DNA of 64,000 bases, taken from positions 1 to 64,000 of the forward strand of contig NZ_BOOY01000011.1 of assembly GCF_016863475.1 (NCBI RefSeq), written 5' to 3'. Below the pieces are notes generated by a model that searched no databases, was not told the origin of the DNA, and saw only the letters and a program-made list of their open reading frames with translations. Origin of the DNA: Spirilliplanes yamanashiensis. GTDB lineage: Bacteria; Actinomycetota; Actinomycetes; Mycobacteriales; Micromonosporaceae. A program made the position numbers and the translations under genes. Shown here one piece after another: positions 8,455 to 17,029 of this stretch (positions are counted from its first letter, which is position 1; each line of letters opens with the position of its first letter).

Positions 8455-9408
8455 ATGGTCGAGCAGCGGTACGGCGCCGGTAGCCGGGTCCTCGTCAGCG
8501 GCGGCGCCGGGTTCGTGCCGTCCCACGTCGTCGACGCGCTGCTGGCGCGCGGCTGCGAGGTGACCGCGGTCGACAACTTCGTCACCGGCAGCAAGGACAA
8601 CGTCGCCCACCTGTCCGCCGAGCCGCGGTTCACGCTCGTCGAGGCGGACGTCAGCGAGGGCCTGCCGCCGCTGCCGGGGCGCTTCGACGCCGTGCTGCAC
8701 ATGGCGTCGCCGGCCAGCCCCACCGACTTCGCGAAGCTGCCGCTGGAGATCCTGAAGGTCGGCTCGGCGGGCACCCTGGCGATGCTGGAGCGGGCCCACG
8801 CCGACCGGGCCCGGTTCCTGATGGCGTCGACCTCCGAGGCGTACGGCGACCCGGTGGTGCACCCGCAGCCCGAGTCGTACTGGGGCAACGTGAACCCGAT
8901 CGGGGTGCGCGCGGTCTACGACGAGGCGAAGCGCTTCAGCGAGGCCGCCACGATGGCCTACCACCGGTTCCACTCCCTCGACACGGCCATCGTGCGGATC
9001 TTCAACACGTACGGCCCGCGGATGCGCCCCGACGACGGCCGGGCCATCCCCACCTTCATCAGCCAGGCGCTGCGCGGCGAGCCGATCACCGTGCACGGCA
9101 CAGGCGACCAGACCCGCTCGATCTGCTACGTCGACGACCTGGTGCGCGGCATCCTGCTGCTGCTCGACTCGGGCGAGACCGGTCCGGTCAACTGCGGCAC
9201 CGAACACGAGCTGACCATGCGTGAGCTGGCCGAACTGATCGTCCGGCTGGCCGGCAGCGACTCCGAGGTGATCTTCGTGCCGCGCACCGCGGACGACCCG
9301 GAGAAGCGCCGCCCCGACCTGACGCTGGCCCGCACGCTGCTCGGCTACGAGCCCGAGGTGGGCCCGGAGGACGGCCTGGCGCGCACGATCGAGTATTTCC
9401 GGGCCTGA
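8455..9408 (+). CDS. NAD-dependent epimerase/dehydratase, UDP-glucuronate decarboxylase-like
   Basis: A 317-residue short-chain dehydrogenase/reductase of the extended nucleotide-sugar group. Features seen are a Rossmann loop GGAGFVPSH (residues 16-24), the acidic end of strand two (AVDNF), the catalytic region STSEAYGDP (from 125) and YDEAKR (Tyr155, Lys159). The segment HPQPESYWGNVNPIG is characteristic of UDP-glucuronate decarboxylases (UXS). The likely reaction is NAD-dependent conversion of a UDP-sugar for envelope polysaccharide, and the LCP genes downstream fit that. Odd: the third glycine of GxxGxxG is Pro22. Confidence 0.8.
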   Translation: MVEQRYGAGSRVLVSGGAGFVPSHVVDALLARGCEVTAVDNFVTGSKDNVAHLSAEPRFTLVEADVSEGLPPLPGRFDAVLHMASPASPTDFAKLPLEILKVGSAGTLAMLERAHADRARFLMASTSEAYGDPVVHPQPESYWGNVNPIGVRAVYDEAKRFSEAATMAYHRFHSLDTAIVRIFNTYGPRMRPDDGRAIPTFISQALRGEPITVHGTGDQTRSICYVDDLVRGILLLLDSGETGPVNCGTEHELTMRELAELIVRLAGSDSEVIFVPRTADDPEKRRPDLTLARTLLGYEPEVGPEDGLARTIEYFRA

Positions 9409-9437
9409 TTCCGCACACCTGAGTCACCGCCCTGCTA

Positions 9438-9458
9438 CCGGGAGTTTTTCTCTCCCGG
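9438..9458 (+). terminator. short hairpin after epimerase gene
   Basis: A 7-bp stem CCGGGAG/CTCCCGG encloses a TTTTTCT loop, 30 nt after the epimerase stop. It is a modest terminator candidate. Confidence 0.5.
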
Positions 9459-9507
9459 GTTCGTGCCGCAGCGGTGTGGATGCCGTGTTTGCCTGGTTCC
9501 GGGCTCG

Positions 9508-9513
9508 TAATCT
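9508..9513 (+). promoter_or_regulatory. -10 hexamer TAATCT, leaderless start at 9521
   Basis: TAATCT lies 7 nt before ATG 9521. A GGAGGG block also precedes this ATG but only one base away, too close to act as a normal ribosome binding site. Confidence 0.55.
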
Positions 9514-9520
9514 GGAGGGC

Positions 9521-10789
9521 ATGTCAACCACGGCTTCGCCCCAGGGTCGCTCGTCAGGCCGCGCTTCCGTGTCGGGCGCGGCACGCCCGGCCGCCGGGGG
9601 CGGAACCGCCGCCTACCGGCAGGGCGCCGCATACGGCAGCGCCCGCCCTCCCGTCTCCGGGTACGACGACTACGACGAGCTCGAGCCGCCGCGCCGGTCG
9701 ACGGGCGGCGGGGGCGGCGGCCGTGGGCCGGGCGGGCCGGGGCGCGGCGCGGGCGGCGGGAAGCCGTACCGGGGCCGGCCGAAGCCGAAGTGGGGCCGGA
9801 TCGCCCTGGTGGCCGGCGTGGTCGCGATCGTGCTGGGCCTGATCGGCGCGGGCAGCGCGTACATCTACGCCTCGAACCTCGACGACGACCTGGCCCGGAC
9901 CGACCCGTTCTCGGAGATCACCGGCGGCCGGCCGCCGAAGACCGTCGACGGCTCGCTGAACATCCTGCTGGTCGGCACCGACTCGCGGGACCCGGACGCC
10001 CCGATCAACGACGCCAGCCAGTGGCGCGCCGACACGATCATCGTCATGCACATCCCGTCGGACCACAGCGAGGCCTACCTGGTCTCGATCCCGCGGGACC
10101 TGCACGTGACGATCCCGGAGAGCTCCGACGCGGCGTGCGGCACCGGCTCCCGGCACAAGATCAACGCGGCGTTCGCGTTCGGCGGCCTGCCCCGCGCGGT
10201 GCGCACCGTCGAGTGCATGACCGACGTGCGCCTCGACCACGTCATGGCGATCGACTTCGGCGGCTTCAAGGAGGTCACCGACGCGCTCGGCGGCGTCGAC
10301 CTCAAGGTCGAGCGCACCACCAAGAGCATCCACCGGCCGTTCCGGACGTTCAAGAAGGGCGTCAACCACATGAACGGCGCAGAGGCGCTCGACTGGATCC
10401 GCCAGCGCAAGCAGTTCCCGGACGGCGACTTCGCCCGGATGCGCCACCAGCAGGAGTTCCTGCGGGCGCTCATGGACAAGGCGGTCAGCAGCGGCACCCT
10501 GGCGAACCCGGGCAAGCTCAACGCGTTCCTCAAGGCGACCACCGCGGCGGTCACCGTCGACGAGGGCTTCTCGATCGTCGACATGGCCCTGCAGTTCCGC
10601 AACCTGCGCGGCGAGAACCTGCACTTCCTCACCAACCCCAACGTGGGCAGCGAGACGATCGGCGGCGAGTCCGTGGTCGTGTCCGACCGCGAGAAGGCGA
10701 TCGCCATGTACAAGGCGATGACCGAGGACAAGATGAAGGAATGGGTCGCGGCGAACGACCCGAAGGCCAAGCCCAGTGCCGGAACGTAG
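9521..10789 (+). CDS. LytR-CpsA-Psr (LCP) family protein
   Basis: A 422-residue membrane-anchored enzyme. The N-terminus (~90 residues) is cytoplasmic and rich in Gly, Arg and Pro. One membrane helix follows (IALVVAGVVAIVLGLIGAGS-like), then an extracytoplasmic LCP domain with LNILLVGTDSRD, RADTIIVMHIP and SIPRDLHVTIP. LCP enzymes transfer lipid-linked glycopolymers to peptidoglycan; the conserved Asp and Arg of these motifs are present. The basic DWIRQRKQFPDGDFARMRHQ motif near the C-terminus is also typical. A tandem paralogue follows. Confidence 0.9.
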   Translation: MSTTASPQGRSSGRASVSGAARPAAGGGTAAYRQGAAYGSARPPVSGYDDYDELEPPRRSTGGGGGGRGPGGPGRGAGGGKPYRGRPKPKWGRIALVAGVVAIVLGLIGAGSAYIYASNLDDDLARTDPFSEITGGRPPKTVDGSLNILLVGTDSRDPDAPINDASQWRADTIIVMHIPSDHSEAYLVSIPRDLHVTIPESSDAACGTGSRHKINAAFAFGGLPRAVRTVECMTDVRLDHVMAIDFGGFKEVTDALGGVDLKVERTTKSIHRPFRTFKKGVNHMNGAEALDWIRQRKQFPDGDFARMRHQQEFLRALMDKAVSSGTLANPGKLNAFLKATTAAVTVDEGFSIVDMALQFRNLRGENLHFLTNPNVGSETIGGESVVVSDREKAIAMYKAMTEDKMKEWVAANDPKAKPSAGT

Positions 10790-10835
10790 TTGTCCGGAAA
10801 CAATCAAGGTCTCGCACGGGCATTGACGAACTCCG

Positions 10836-10841
10836 TACAGT
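10836..10841 (+). promoter_or_regulatory. -10 hexamer TACAGT upstream of second LCP gene
   Basis: TACAGT lies 36 nt before ATG 10878. A GGAG at 10866-10869 serves as ribosome binding site, so this transcript is leadered. No good -35 at 17 nt spacing. Confidence 0.4.
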
Positions 10842-10877
10842 GGGCTGGCCGATCCCCGTTCACCTGGAGTTCAGCCC

Positions 10878-12038
10878 ATGGCCGTGCAAGCACCCCGGCG
10901 CCCCGCGGCGCCGCCGAGCCGCGCGGTCGCGCCCACGAATGTCACGAAGCGTAAGAAACGGAAAGATCCGCTCTGGGCGCGGCTGACGGTCGTGTTCGGC
11001 GCCGTGCTCATGATGGCGAGCGGCGCCGGCATCGTCGGCAGCAAGATGCTCATCGCCAGCGCCACCGACGCGATCACCCAGGGCAAGCTGATCGCCGACG
11101 AGGACGCCGACCAGGTCACCGGCAAGAGCCTCGACGGCCCGATCAACATGCTGCTGCTCGGCGTCGACGTGCGCCCCGACTGGGACATCAACGACACCCG
11201 CGCGGACACGATCATCGTCCTGCACATCCCGGCCAGCCACGACCAGGCGTACCTGGTGTCGATCCCGCGCGACACCGAGCTGACGTCGCCGGCGTTCCCG
11301 AGCTCGCAGTGGCCCGGCGGCACCACCAAGGCCACCGAGGTGTTTTTCCACGGCGCCCAGCACGGCGCCGGCTGGGACGGCGGCGCCCAGCTGATGGCCA
11401 AGACGGTCAAGCAGAACACCGGCATCAGCTTCGACGGCGCGGCGATCATCGACTTCGGCGGCTTCAAGGGCGTCATCGAGGAGCTGGGCGGCGTGCGGAT
11501 GTGCGTCGACCAGGAGGTCAAGTCTGCCCACATGTACTGGGTCGACGGCAAGCCGCTCTACAAGGCCGACGCCCGCAAGCTGGGCCGCCTCCAGGAGCCG
11601 GTGGTGCACAAGAAGGGCTGCCGCACCATGAAGGCCTGGGAGGCGCTCGACTTCGCCCGCCAGCGCTACGGCCTGAAGAACGGCGACTACGACCGCCAGC
11701 GCCACCAGCAGCAGCTGCTCAAGGCCATGGCGAAGAAGGCCACCGACGGCGGCGTGATGTCGAACCCGCTCAAGCTCAAGGGCCTGATGCAGGCGGCCGG
11801 CAAGGCGTTCACGCTCGACACGGGCGGCGTCGACCTGGCCGACTTCATCTTCACGCTGCGCGGCGTCGCCGCGAACGACCTGGTGCTGCTGCGCACCAAC
11901 AGCGGCACGTTCTCGGGCAACAGCGCCGGCCGGGAGGTCTTCAACCCGGAGAGCCAGGCCATGTTCGAGGCGATCAAGAACGACCGGCTCGCCGAATTCG
12001 TCATCCAGAACCCGTCGGTCGTGGCCCGGGAGAAGTAG
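10878..12038 (+). CDS. LytR-CpsA-Psr (LCP) family protein
   Basis: A 386-residue second LCP enzyme. A short basic cytoplasmic N-terminus (NVTKRKKRKDPLW) precedes a membrane helix at ~residues 35-60. The LCP domain shows INMLLLGVDVRPDWDIND, RADTIIVLHIP, VSIPRDTEL and LDFARQRYGLKNGDYDRQRH. It probably attaches wall glycopolymers to peptidoglycan, like its upstream neighbour; paired LCP paralogues suggest different acceptor polymers or redundancy. Ribosome binding site GGAG lies 8 bases before ATG. Its TAG stop forms part of the -10 hexamer of the next gene. Confidence 0.9.
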   Translation: MAVQAPRRPAAPPSRAVAPTNVTKRKKRKDPLWARLTVVFGAVLMMASGAGIVGSKMLIASATDAITQGKLIADEDADQVTGKSLDGPINMLLLGVDVRPDWDINDTRADTIIVLHIPASHDQAYLVSIPRDTELTSPAFPSSQWPGGTTKATEVFFHGAQHGAGWDGGAQLMAKTVKQNTGISFDGAAIIDFGGFKGVIEELGGVRMCVDQEVKSAHMYWVDGKPLYKADARKLGRLQEPVVHKKGCRTMKAWEALDFARQRYGLKNGDYDRQRHQQQLLKAMAKKATDGGVMSNPLKLKGLMQAAGKAFTLDTGGVDLADFIFTLRGVAANDLVLLRTNSGTFSGNSAGREVFNPESQAMFEAIKNDRLAEFVIQNPSVVAREK

Positions 12039-12041
12039 GGT
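12036..12041 (+). promoter_or_regulatory. -10 hexamer TAGGGT using the LCP stop codon
   Basis: TAGGGT begins with the TAG stop codon of the LCP gene (12036-12038) and lies 7 nt before GTG 12049, fitting a leaderless rhodanese transcript. Confidence 0.5.
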
Positions 12042-12048
12042 TTCGTCC

Positions 12049-12384
12049 GTGTTCGGACCACAGGTTCCCACCGTCACCACGCCCGAGGTCGGCGCGAGCG
12101 CCTACCTGCTCGACGTCCGCGAGCCGGACGAGTGGGCCGCCGGCCACGCGCCCGGCGCCCACCATCTGCCGATGATGGAGGTGCCGGCCCGCATCGCCGA
12201 GATTCCCGAGGACGGCGACGTCGTCGTCGTGTGCCGGTCCGGCGGGCGCTCCGCCCAGGTCACGGCGTACCTGATGCAGCACGGCTGGGACAACGTGCGC
12301 AACCTCGCGGGTGGCATGGGCGCCTGGCAGGACGCCGGGCGCGAGCTCGTCAGCGAGGACGGACAGCCGGCCCGGGTGCTGTAG
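12049..12384 (+). CDS. rhodanese-like domain protein
   Basis: A 111-residue single rhodanese domain. It has the entry strand YLLDVREPDEWAAGHAPGA, a central helix and the catalytic loop VVVCRSGGRSAQV, in which the Cys carries persulfide sulfur. The GxGAW end is present as GGMGAWQDAG. Such proteins move sulfane sulfur in the cytoplasm. It overlaps the next start by one base, so the two are probably co-translated. Confidence 0.9.
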   Translation: MFGPQVPTVTTPEVGASAYLLDVREPDEWAAGHAPGAHHLPMMEVPARIAEIPEDGDVVVVCRSGGRSAQVTAYLMQHGWDNVRNLAGGMGAWQDAGRELVSEDGQPARVL

Positions 12385-13187
12385 TGGCCGGCCGGCCGCT
12401 GGTCTTCGCGCACCGCGGCTCCTCCGAGGCGCTGCCGGAGCACACGCTGGCCGCCTACCTGCGGGCCCTCGACGAGGGCTCCGACGGGCTGGAGTGCGAC
12501 GTCCGGCTCACCCGCGACGGCCACCTCGTCTGCGTGCACGACCGCCGGCTCGACCGCACCAGCAACGGCCGCGGCCGGGTCAGCCGGTACACGCTGGCCG
12601 AGCTGGACGCGCTCGACTTCGGCTCGTGGCACGCCGAGATGGCGGCCGCCGCCGCGACGGCGCTGGACGAGAGCCCGGAGGACGGCGACCGCACCCGGCT
12701 GCTGACGTTCGCCCGGCTGCTCGACGCCGTGCGCGCCGCCGACCGCCCGGTGCGGCTGCTGGTCGAGACGAAGCACCCGTCCCGGTACGGCCCGGAGGTG
12801 GAGCGCCGCCTGGTCAAGCAGCTCGCCCGGTACGGGCTGGCCGACCCGGTCGCGGGCGACCCGGTGCGCGTCACCGTCATGTCGTTCTCGGCGCTGGCGC
12901 TGCGCCGCGTGCGGCACCTGGCGCCCCGGCTGCCCACCGTCTACCTGATGGAGATCGCGCCGCCGGGTGTCGGGCGGGGGCGGCTGCCGTTCGGCGCGCA
13001 GATCGCCGGGCCCGGCGTGGGCCTGGCCCGCTCCCGGCCGGGGCTGATCCCGGCGATGCACGCCGCGGGCCACCAGGTGTACGTGTGGACCGTCAACGAG
13101 GCCGAGGACGTGGACCTGCTCGCCGCCCAGGACGTCGACGGGCTGATCACGGACCGGCCGGGGTTCGTCCTCGGCCGGCTGGGCTGA
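12384..13187 (+). CDS. glycerophosphodiester phosphodiesterase
   Basis: A 267-residue TIM-barrel enzyme of the GDPD family hydrolysing glycerophosphodiesters to glycerol-3-phosphate and an alcohol. Catalytic signatures are FAHRGSSEALPEHT (HRG with the metal-binding Glu), GLECDVRLTRDGHLVCVHD (ExD and HD) and the late YVWTVNEAEDV. There is no signal peptide, so it acts in the cytoplasm. GTG 12384 overlaps the TAG of the rhodanese gene by one base and starts directly before the conserved strand. An insertion of ~35 residues rich in Ala and Glu follows DFGSWH. Confidence 0.9.
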   Translation: MAGRPLVFAHRGSSEALPEHTLAAYLRALDEGSDGLECDVRLTRDGHLVCVHDRRLDRTSNGRGRVSRYTLAELDALDFGSWHAEMAAAAATALDESPEDGDRTRLLTFARLLDAVRAADRPVRLLVETKHPSRYGPEVERRLVKQLARYGLADPVAGDPVRVTVMSFSALALRRVRHLAPRLPTVYLMEIAPPGVGRGRLPFGAQIAGPGVGLARSRPGLIPAMHAAGHQVYVWTVNEAEDVDLLAAQDVDGLITDRPGFVLGRLG

Positions 13188-13264
13188 ACCGCCCGGCGCA
13201 TGATCGCGCGGAGTGCCTCATCGCACACTGCACAACGGGCGCGCGGCGAGGCAGACTCTCTGCC

Positions 13265-14713
13265 ATGCCGGATCGACCCGATTACGCCGCGCTCGTCCGG
13301 GGGGCGACGCGCGCGCTGGCGGGCACGAACACCGGCGTGGCGGGCCTGGAGGCGCTGACCCAGCTGCTGGGGCTGGCCGAGCGGGTGCTGGGCGCCCGCG
13401 GGGCGAGCTTCGCCGAGTACGGGCCGGAGCACGGCCGCATCATCGCCGCGACGGGCTCCTCGGCGTGGGCGCTGGGCCGGCCGGTGGACCCGGCGAAGGC
13501 CCGGCTGGCGGGCCCCGGCGCGCAGGTCGTGCCGATCGACGAGCTGGCCGAGGAGCTGGCCCAGCAGCTGCGCGGCCGGGGGCTGGTGCGGATGGTCGCC
13601 GCCCGCGCCGACATCGGCGGGCTGATGGTGGGCACGTTCCACGTCTACTACCACGCCGACGACCCGCCACCCGACGACGAGCACTGCGCGGTGGTGGCGA
13701 TGCTGGCCACCGCGGCGGCGCACATGTACGGCGAGCAGGCCGGGCTGCCCGTGCACGGCGACGGCCCGGTGGTCGCGGCGCTGGCGGACGGGCTGGCGAT
13801 CGTCGACCGCGGCGGCACGGTGCAGCTGTGGAACCCGGCCGCCGAGCGGGTCACCGGGCACTCCGCCGCGCAGATGCTGCACCAGCGGCTGCCGTTCGGC
13901 GTGCCGCCGCCCGGTCAGGTGCTGTCGCACCGGCTGCCGGACGGCCGCTGGCTGAAGGTGACGTCCGGCGAGCTGGGCGGCACCCCGTCGCTGCGGGTGG
14001 TGACGTTCCGCGACAGCACCGACTCCGACCGCCGGCACGACGACCGGGACCTGTTCGTCGCCGTCACCAGCCACGAGCTGCGCACGCCCGTCACGGTCAT
14101 CAAGGGCTACGCCGACACCCTCACCCACCACTGGGCCGAGCTGGACGAGGCGGGCCGCCGCGACGCGGTGCGGGTCATCGGCCAGCGCGCCGGCGACCTC
14201 GCCCGGCTGGTCGACCGGCTGCTGTCGGCCACCAGCGACGCCGGCCCGGTGGGCGGCTCGCCCCCGGCCCGGTTCGACCTGGTCGACGCGCTGCGCCACG
14301 CGGCCGCCGACCTGTCGTCCAACCTGCGCCACCGGCTCGTCCTGGACCTCCCGGCCGGCCTGCCGAAGGCGATGGGCGACCGGGGCTCCATTCCGACCCT
14401 GCTGACCGAGCTGGCGACGAACGCGGAGAAGTACTCGCAGCCCGACGCGGCGATCGAGGTCAGCGCGGGCGCGGACGAGCGCAGCGTGCTGTTCCGGGTC
14501 AGCGACCGCGGCGTCGGCATCCGGCCCGATCACGTGGAGCGCGCGTTCGACCGGTTCTGGCAGGGCGAGTCGGGCGACCGCCGCCGCTACCCGGGCGCCG
14601 GGCTCGGCCTCTACCTGGTGCGCCGGGTGGCCGAGCGGCAGGGCGGGTGGGTGTCGCTGCGCCCCCGCGACGGCGGCGGCACGGTCGCCGAGGTGCGGCT
14701 GCCCCGAGGTTGA
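13265..14713 (+). CDS. sensor histidine kinase (GAF-PAS)
   Basis: A 482-residue soluble kinase. The first ~160 residues form a GAF-like domain. A PAS-like domain follows (GLAIVDRGGTVQLWNPAAER), then HisKA with the phospho-acceptor motif VTSHELRTPVTVIKGYAD and a HATPase_c domain with N box ELATNAEKYSQ, G1 SDRGVGI, F box FDRFWQG and G2 GAGLGLYLV. There are no membrane helices, so it senses a cytoplasmic cue. No response regulator lies nearby: it is an orphan kinase. GTG/ATG choice: ATG 13265 is the only start before the GAF region. Confidence 0.9.
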   Translation: MPDRPDYAALVRGATRALAGTNTGVAGLEALTQLLGLAERVLGARGASFAEYGPEHGRIIAATGSSAWALGRPVDPAKARLAGPGAQVVPIDELAEELAQQLRGRGLVRMVAARADIGGLMVGTFHVYYHADDPPPDDEHCAVVAMLATAAAHMYGEQAGLPVHGDGPVVAALADGLAIVDRGGTVQLWNPAAERVTGHSAAQMLHQRLPFGVPPPGQVLSHRLPDGRWLKVTSGELGGTPSLRVVTFRDSTDSDRRHDDRDLFVAVTSHELRTPVTVIKGYADTLTHHWAELDEAGRRDAVRVIGQRAGDLARLVDRLLSATSDAGPVGGSPPARFDLVDALRHAAADLSSNLRHRLVLDLPAGLPKAMGDRGSIPTLLTELATNAEKYSQPDAAIEVSAGADERSVLFRVSDRGVGIRPDHVERAFDRFWQGESGDRRRYPGAGLGLYLVRRVAERQGGWVSLRPRDGGGTVAEVRLPRG

Positions 14714-14745
14714 TCGATTCGGACACGGCACCCCGGGTGGGTGGT

Positions 14746-14761
14746 TCTCCCCCGCGGGGGG
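14746..14761. other. GC palindrome between kinase and DUF5926 genes
   Basis: A self-complementary CCCCCGCGGGGG core lies between the kinase stop and the TAGTGT hexamer. It could be a weak terminator or operator; it is too short to say. Confidence 0.3.
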
Positions 14762-14763
14762 CC

Positions 14764-14769
14764 TAGTGT
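14764..14769 (+). promoter_or_regulatory. -10 hexamer TAGTGT, leaderless start at 14778
   Basis: TAGTGT is followed by 8 nt and GTG 14778. The alternative GTG 14766 lies inside the hexamer, which argues for the downstream start. Confidence 0.5.
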
Positions 14770-14777
14770 GGTTCGCC

Positions 14778-15659
14778 GTGAGCAAGCGACGGAAGACCCC
14801 CCGGGTTGCGGATCCGAACAAGAAGCCGAAGGTGCGCGACATCTTCGTACCCAGGCCCTTCGAGGGACTGGCCGACGAGCCGGAGTGGATCGCGCTGCGC
14901 GAGCTGGTCCCGGCCGCCTCGGCCCCGCTGCGCCTGAAGCCCGAGTACGCGGAGAAGTACGGCGACCGCCCGGTGACGCTGTCGACGGTGCTGCCGATGG
15001 CCTGGCCGGCGATGACCCGCTCGGACGGCCGGGTGTTCGTCGGCCTGCAGCGGCACGTGCAGTCGGGCGACGTGTCGCGCGACCTGGCGGTGGCGATCCT
15101 CAGCGCGCTGCAGACCGAGCCCGGCGGCACGGTCGCGGTGCCGGCGCTGCCCGGCGAGGGCGAGCGCCTGCAGGACATCCTCGACGACGGCCCGCTGGAC
15201 ATCACGGTGCACGAGGGCTTCGAGTACTGGCTGGACGAGTCCCAGGCCGACGACCCGAACGTGAAGGCGTCGCTGGAGCGCGCCAACGCGTCGATCTACC
15301 CGACGGTGCGCCTGTCGGCCGCGAACGCCGCGTACTGGTGCCGGGTGCCCGACAAGGGCCACGTGCGCTGGGTGCTGCCGGACGAGGAGGACGCCGCCCT
15401 GAACGCCCTGGCGCGGGTGTCCGGCGCGGGCGAGCTGCTGCTGGGCGAGAACACCAAGTTCGCGGGCATGTTCCGGGCGCACGGCCTGCTCGTGCCCGTC
15501 TGGGACATCCCGCACGAGCCGGAGGCCGCCGACTGGGAGGCCCCGCTGGCGGACTTCGCGAAGCGGTACGCCGCCGCGCTGGCCGACACCGCCCCGCTCG
15601 ACGCGGCCGCCCGCCGCGCCAAGCAGGGCCTGCTCGGCCGCCAGCTCACCCTGCGCTGA
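14778..15659 (+). CDS. DUF5926 family protein
   Basis: A 293-residue cytoplasmic protein that begins with a basic tail ([20 protein letters not shown]) followed by [20 protein letters not shown] and a globular alpha/beta region, as in the actinobacterial DUF5926 family often annotated near SecA-like names. The biochemical role is unknown. Start GTG 14778 is chosen because homologues begin with the basic SKR motif and because of the -10 box. Its 3' end overlaps the convergent arginine deiminase gene by 14 bases. Confidence 0.8.
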   Translation: MSKRRKTPRVADPNKKPKVRDIFVPRPFEGLADEPEWIALRELVPAASAPLRLKPEYAEKYGDRPVTLSTVLPMAWPAMTRSDGRVFVGLQRHVQSGDVSRDLAVAILSALQTEPGGTVAVPALPGEGERLQDILDDGPLDITVHEGFEYWLDESQADDPNVKASLERANASIYPTVRLSAANAAYWCRVPDKGHVRWVLPDEEDAALNALARVSGAGELLLGENTKFAGMFRAHGLLVPVWDIPHEPEAADWEAPLADFAKRYAAALADTAPLDAAARRAKQGLLGRQLTLR

Positions 15660-16860
15660 GCGGGGCGCGGGCGACGGGGCAGCTCATGCACCGCGGGCCG
15701 CCCCGTCCGGAGCCCAGCTCGGAGCCCGCGATCCGGATGACCTCGATGCCGGCGCGTTCGAGCTGGGCGTTGGTCTCGATGTTGCGCTCGTAGGCGACGC
15801 AGAGCCGCGGGGCGATGGCCAGGGTGTTGTTGCCGTCGTCCCACTGCTCGCGTTCCGCGGTGACCGGGTCGAGCCCGGTGTCGATGAGGCGCAGCCGCTC
15901 GATGCCCATCGCCTCGGCGGCGGCGGCCAGAAACGGCTTCGGGCCCGCCACGTCGATCTCGCCGTCGTCGCCGGCCGTCACCGTCCAGGCCGTGAGGGAG
16001 TCGGCGATGGCCGGGTACATGACCACGGCGTCGACGTCGACCATCGTGCAGACGGTGTCGAGGTGCATGGTGGCGCGTTCCTGCGCGATCGGCACGGCGA
16101 GGATGGTGTGGGCGGCGCCCGCGGCGAACACCTGCCGGGCGAGCCGCTCGGCGCCGGCCGGGGTGGTGCGCTCGCCGACGCCGACGGCGAGCACGCCCGG
16201 GGCGAGCAGCAGCACGTCGCCGCCCTCGACGTGCTCCATCGCCGGGGCGTACAGCGGCTGGATGCCCGCGAACCGCGGGTGGTGCCGGTAGATCGCGTCG
16301 GTGAGGGTGGTCTCGCGCCGGCGGGCGGGCATCGCCAGGCTGGTCACGGCCACCCGGTCGCGGATCCAGACGCTGCTGTCGCGGGTGAACAGCAGGTTGG
16401 GCAGCGGGTCGATGACGAAGTCGTGCGGGTCCATCATGGCGTAGACGAGGCCGCGGGGGCCGCCGCCGCCCTGCTGGATCTCGCGGTGGGCCAGGCCCGA
16501 CATGAGCACGGTGGCGAGGCCCTCGGCGTCCAGCCCCACGATGTGGTCGGTGATGCGGCGGCGCAGGGCGTCGCCGAGGCGCGGGTCGGCGAGCGCGGCC
16601 GCGGTCAGCTCCTCGCGGGCCCGCGGCACGGCGAGCGTCTCGGCGAGCAGCCGTCCAAGGTGGAGGACCTCGACGCCGTGGGAGCGCAGCGCCTCGGCGA
16701 ACGCGTCGTGCTCCTCCTGGGCGCGGCCGACCCACGGAATCCCGTCGAACAGGAGCGAATCGTTGTTGCGGGGTGTGAGACGCATCAACTCCGGGCCCGG
16801 ACGATGCAGCAGGACGGTGCCCAACCGGCTAACTTCACTGTCGACGTATGGGGTCACCAT
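15646..16860 (-). CDS. arcA: arginine deiminase
   Basis: A 404-residue guanidino-group hydrolase converting arginine to citrulline and ammonia. Signatures are [20 protein letters not shown] at the N-terminus, [12 protein letters not shown] (FTRD), the EGGD motif in [19 protein letters not shown] and the catalytic RCMSCPV near the C-terminus (Cys391, the first of the two). ATG 16860 gives the usual family length; an in-frame ATG at 16923 would add 21 atypical residues. No ornithine carbamoyltransferase or carbamate kinase gene is adjacent, so the pathway is not complete here. It lies divergently from the NERD-like gene. Confidence 0.93.
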   Translation of the reverse strand: MVTPYVDSEVSRLGTVLLHRPGPELMRLTPRNNDSLLFDGIPWVGRAQEEHDAFAEALRSHGVEVLHLGRLLAETLAVPRAREELTAAALADPRLGDALRRRITDHIVGLDAEGLATVLMSGLAHREIQQGGGGPRGLVYAMMDPHDFVIDPLPNLLFTRDSSVWIRDRVAVTSLAMPARRRETTLTDAIYRHHPRFAGIQPLYAPAMEHVEGGDVLLLAPGVLAVGVGERTTPAGAERLARQVFAAGAAHTILAVPIAQERATMHLDTVCTMVDVDAVVMYPAIADSLTAWTVTAGDDGEIDVAGPKPFLAAAAEAMGIERLRLIDTGLDPVTAEREQWDDGNNTLAIAPRLCVAYERNIETNAQLERAGIEVIRIAGSELGSGRGGPRCMSCPVARAPLSAG

Positions 16861-17029
16861 CGGAGCGTAAGCCGACGGGATGCACGATGCGGGAAAAGTT
16901 CGCTGCGTGAATGCGGCATTCATCCCGGGTCATTCGCCCGTCATTCCGGCCCCACGTCTTGCTTCCGTAGGGGGTCGAACACTTACGGTAGGCACAGAGA
17001 GCCCGTCTGACCTTTTGCCGGAGGTCGCA
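16861..17029. other. divergent intergenic region arcA / NERD-like
   Basis: 169 bp, less GC-rich than its surroundings, containing the promoters of both divergent genes. On the plus strand a GGAGG sits 5 nt before GTG 17030. No clear operator was recognised. Confidence 0.4.

Noticed and set aside
6664..9207. 847-residue open frame on the minus strand
   Set aside because: Antisense to actP and the epimerase, whose protein sequences are clearly conserved; the frame has GC-rich codon bias artefacts only.
16063..17010. 315-residue plus-strand frame across arcA
   Set aside because: Antisense shadow of arginine deiminase; product is Val/Gly/Arg low complexity.
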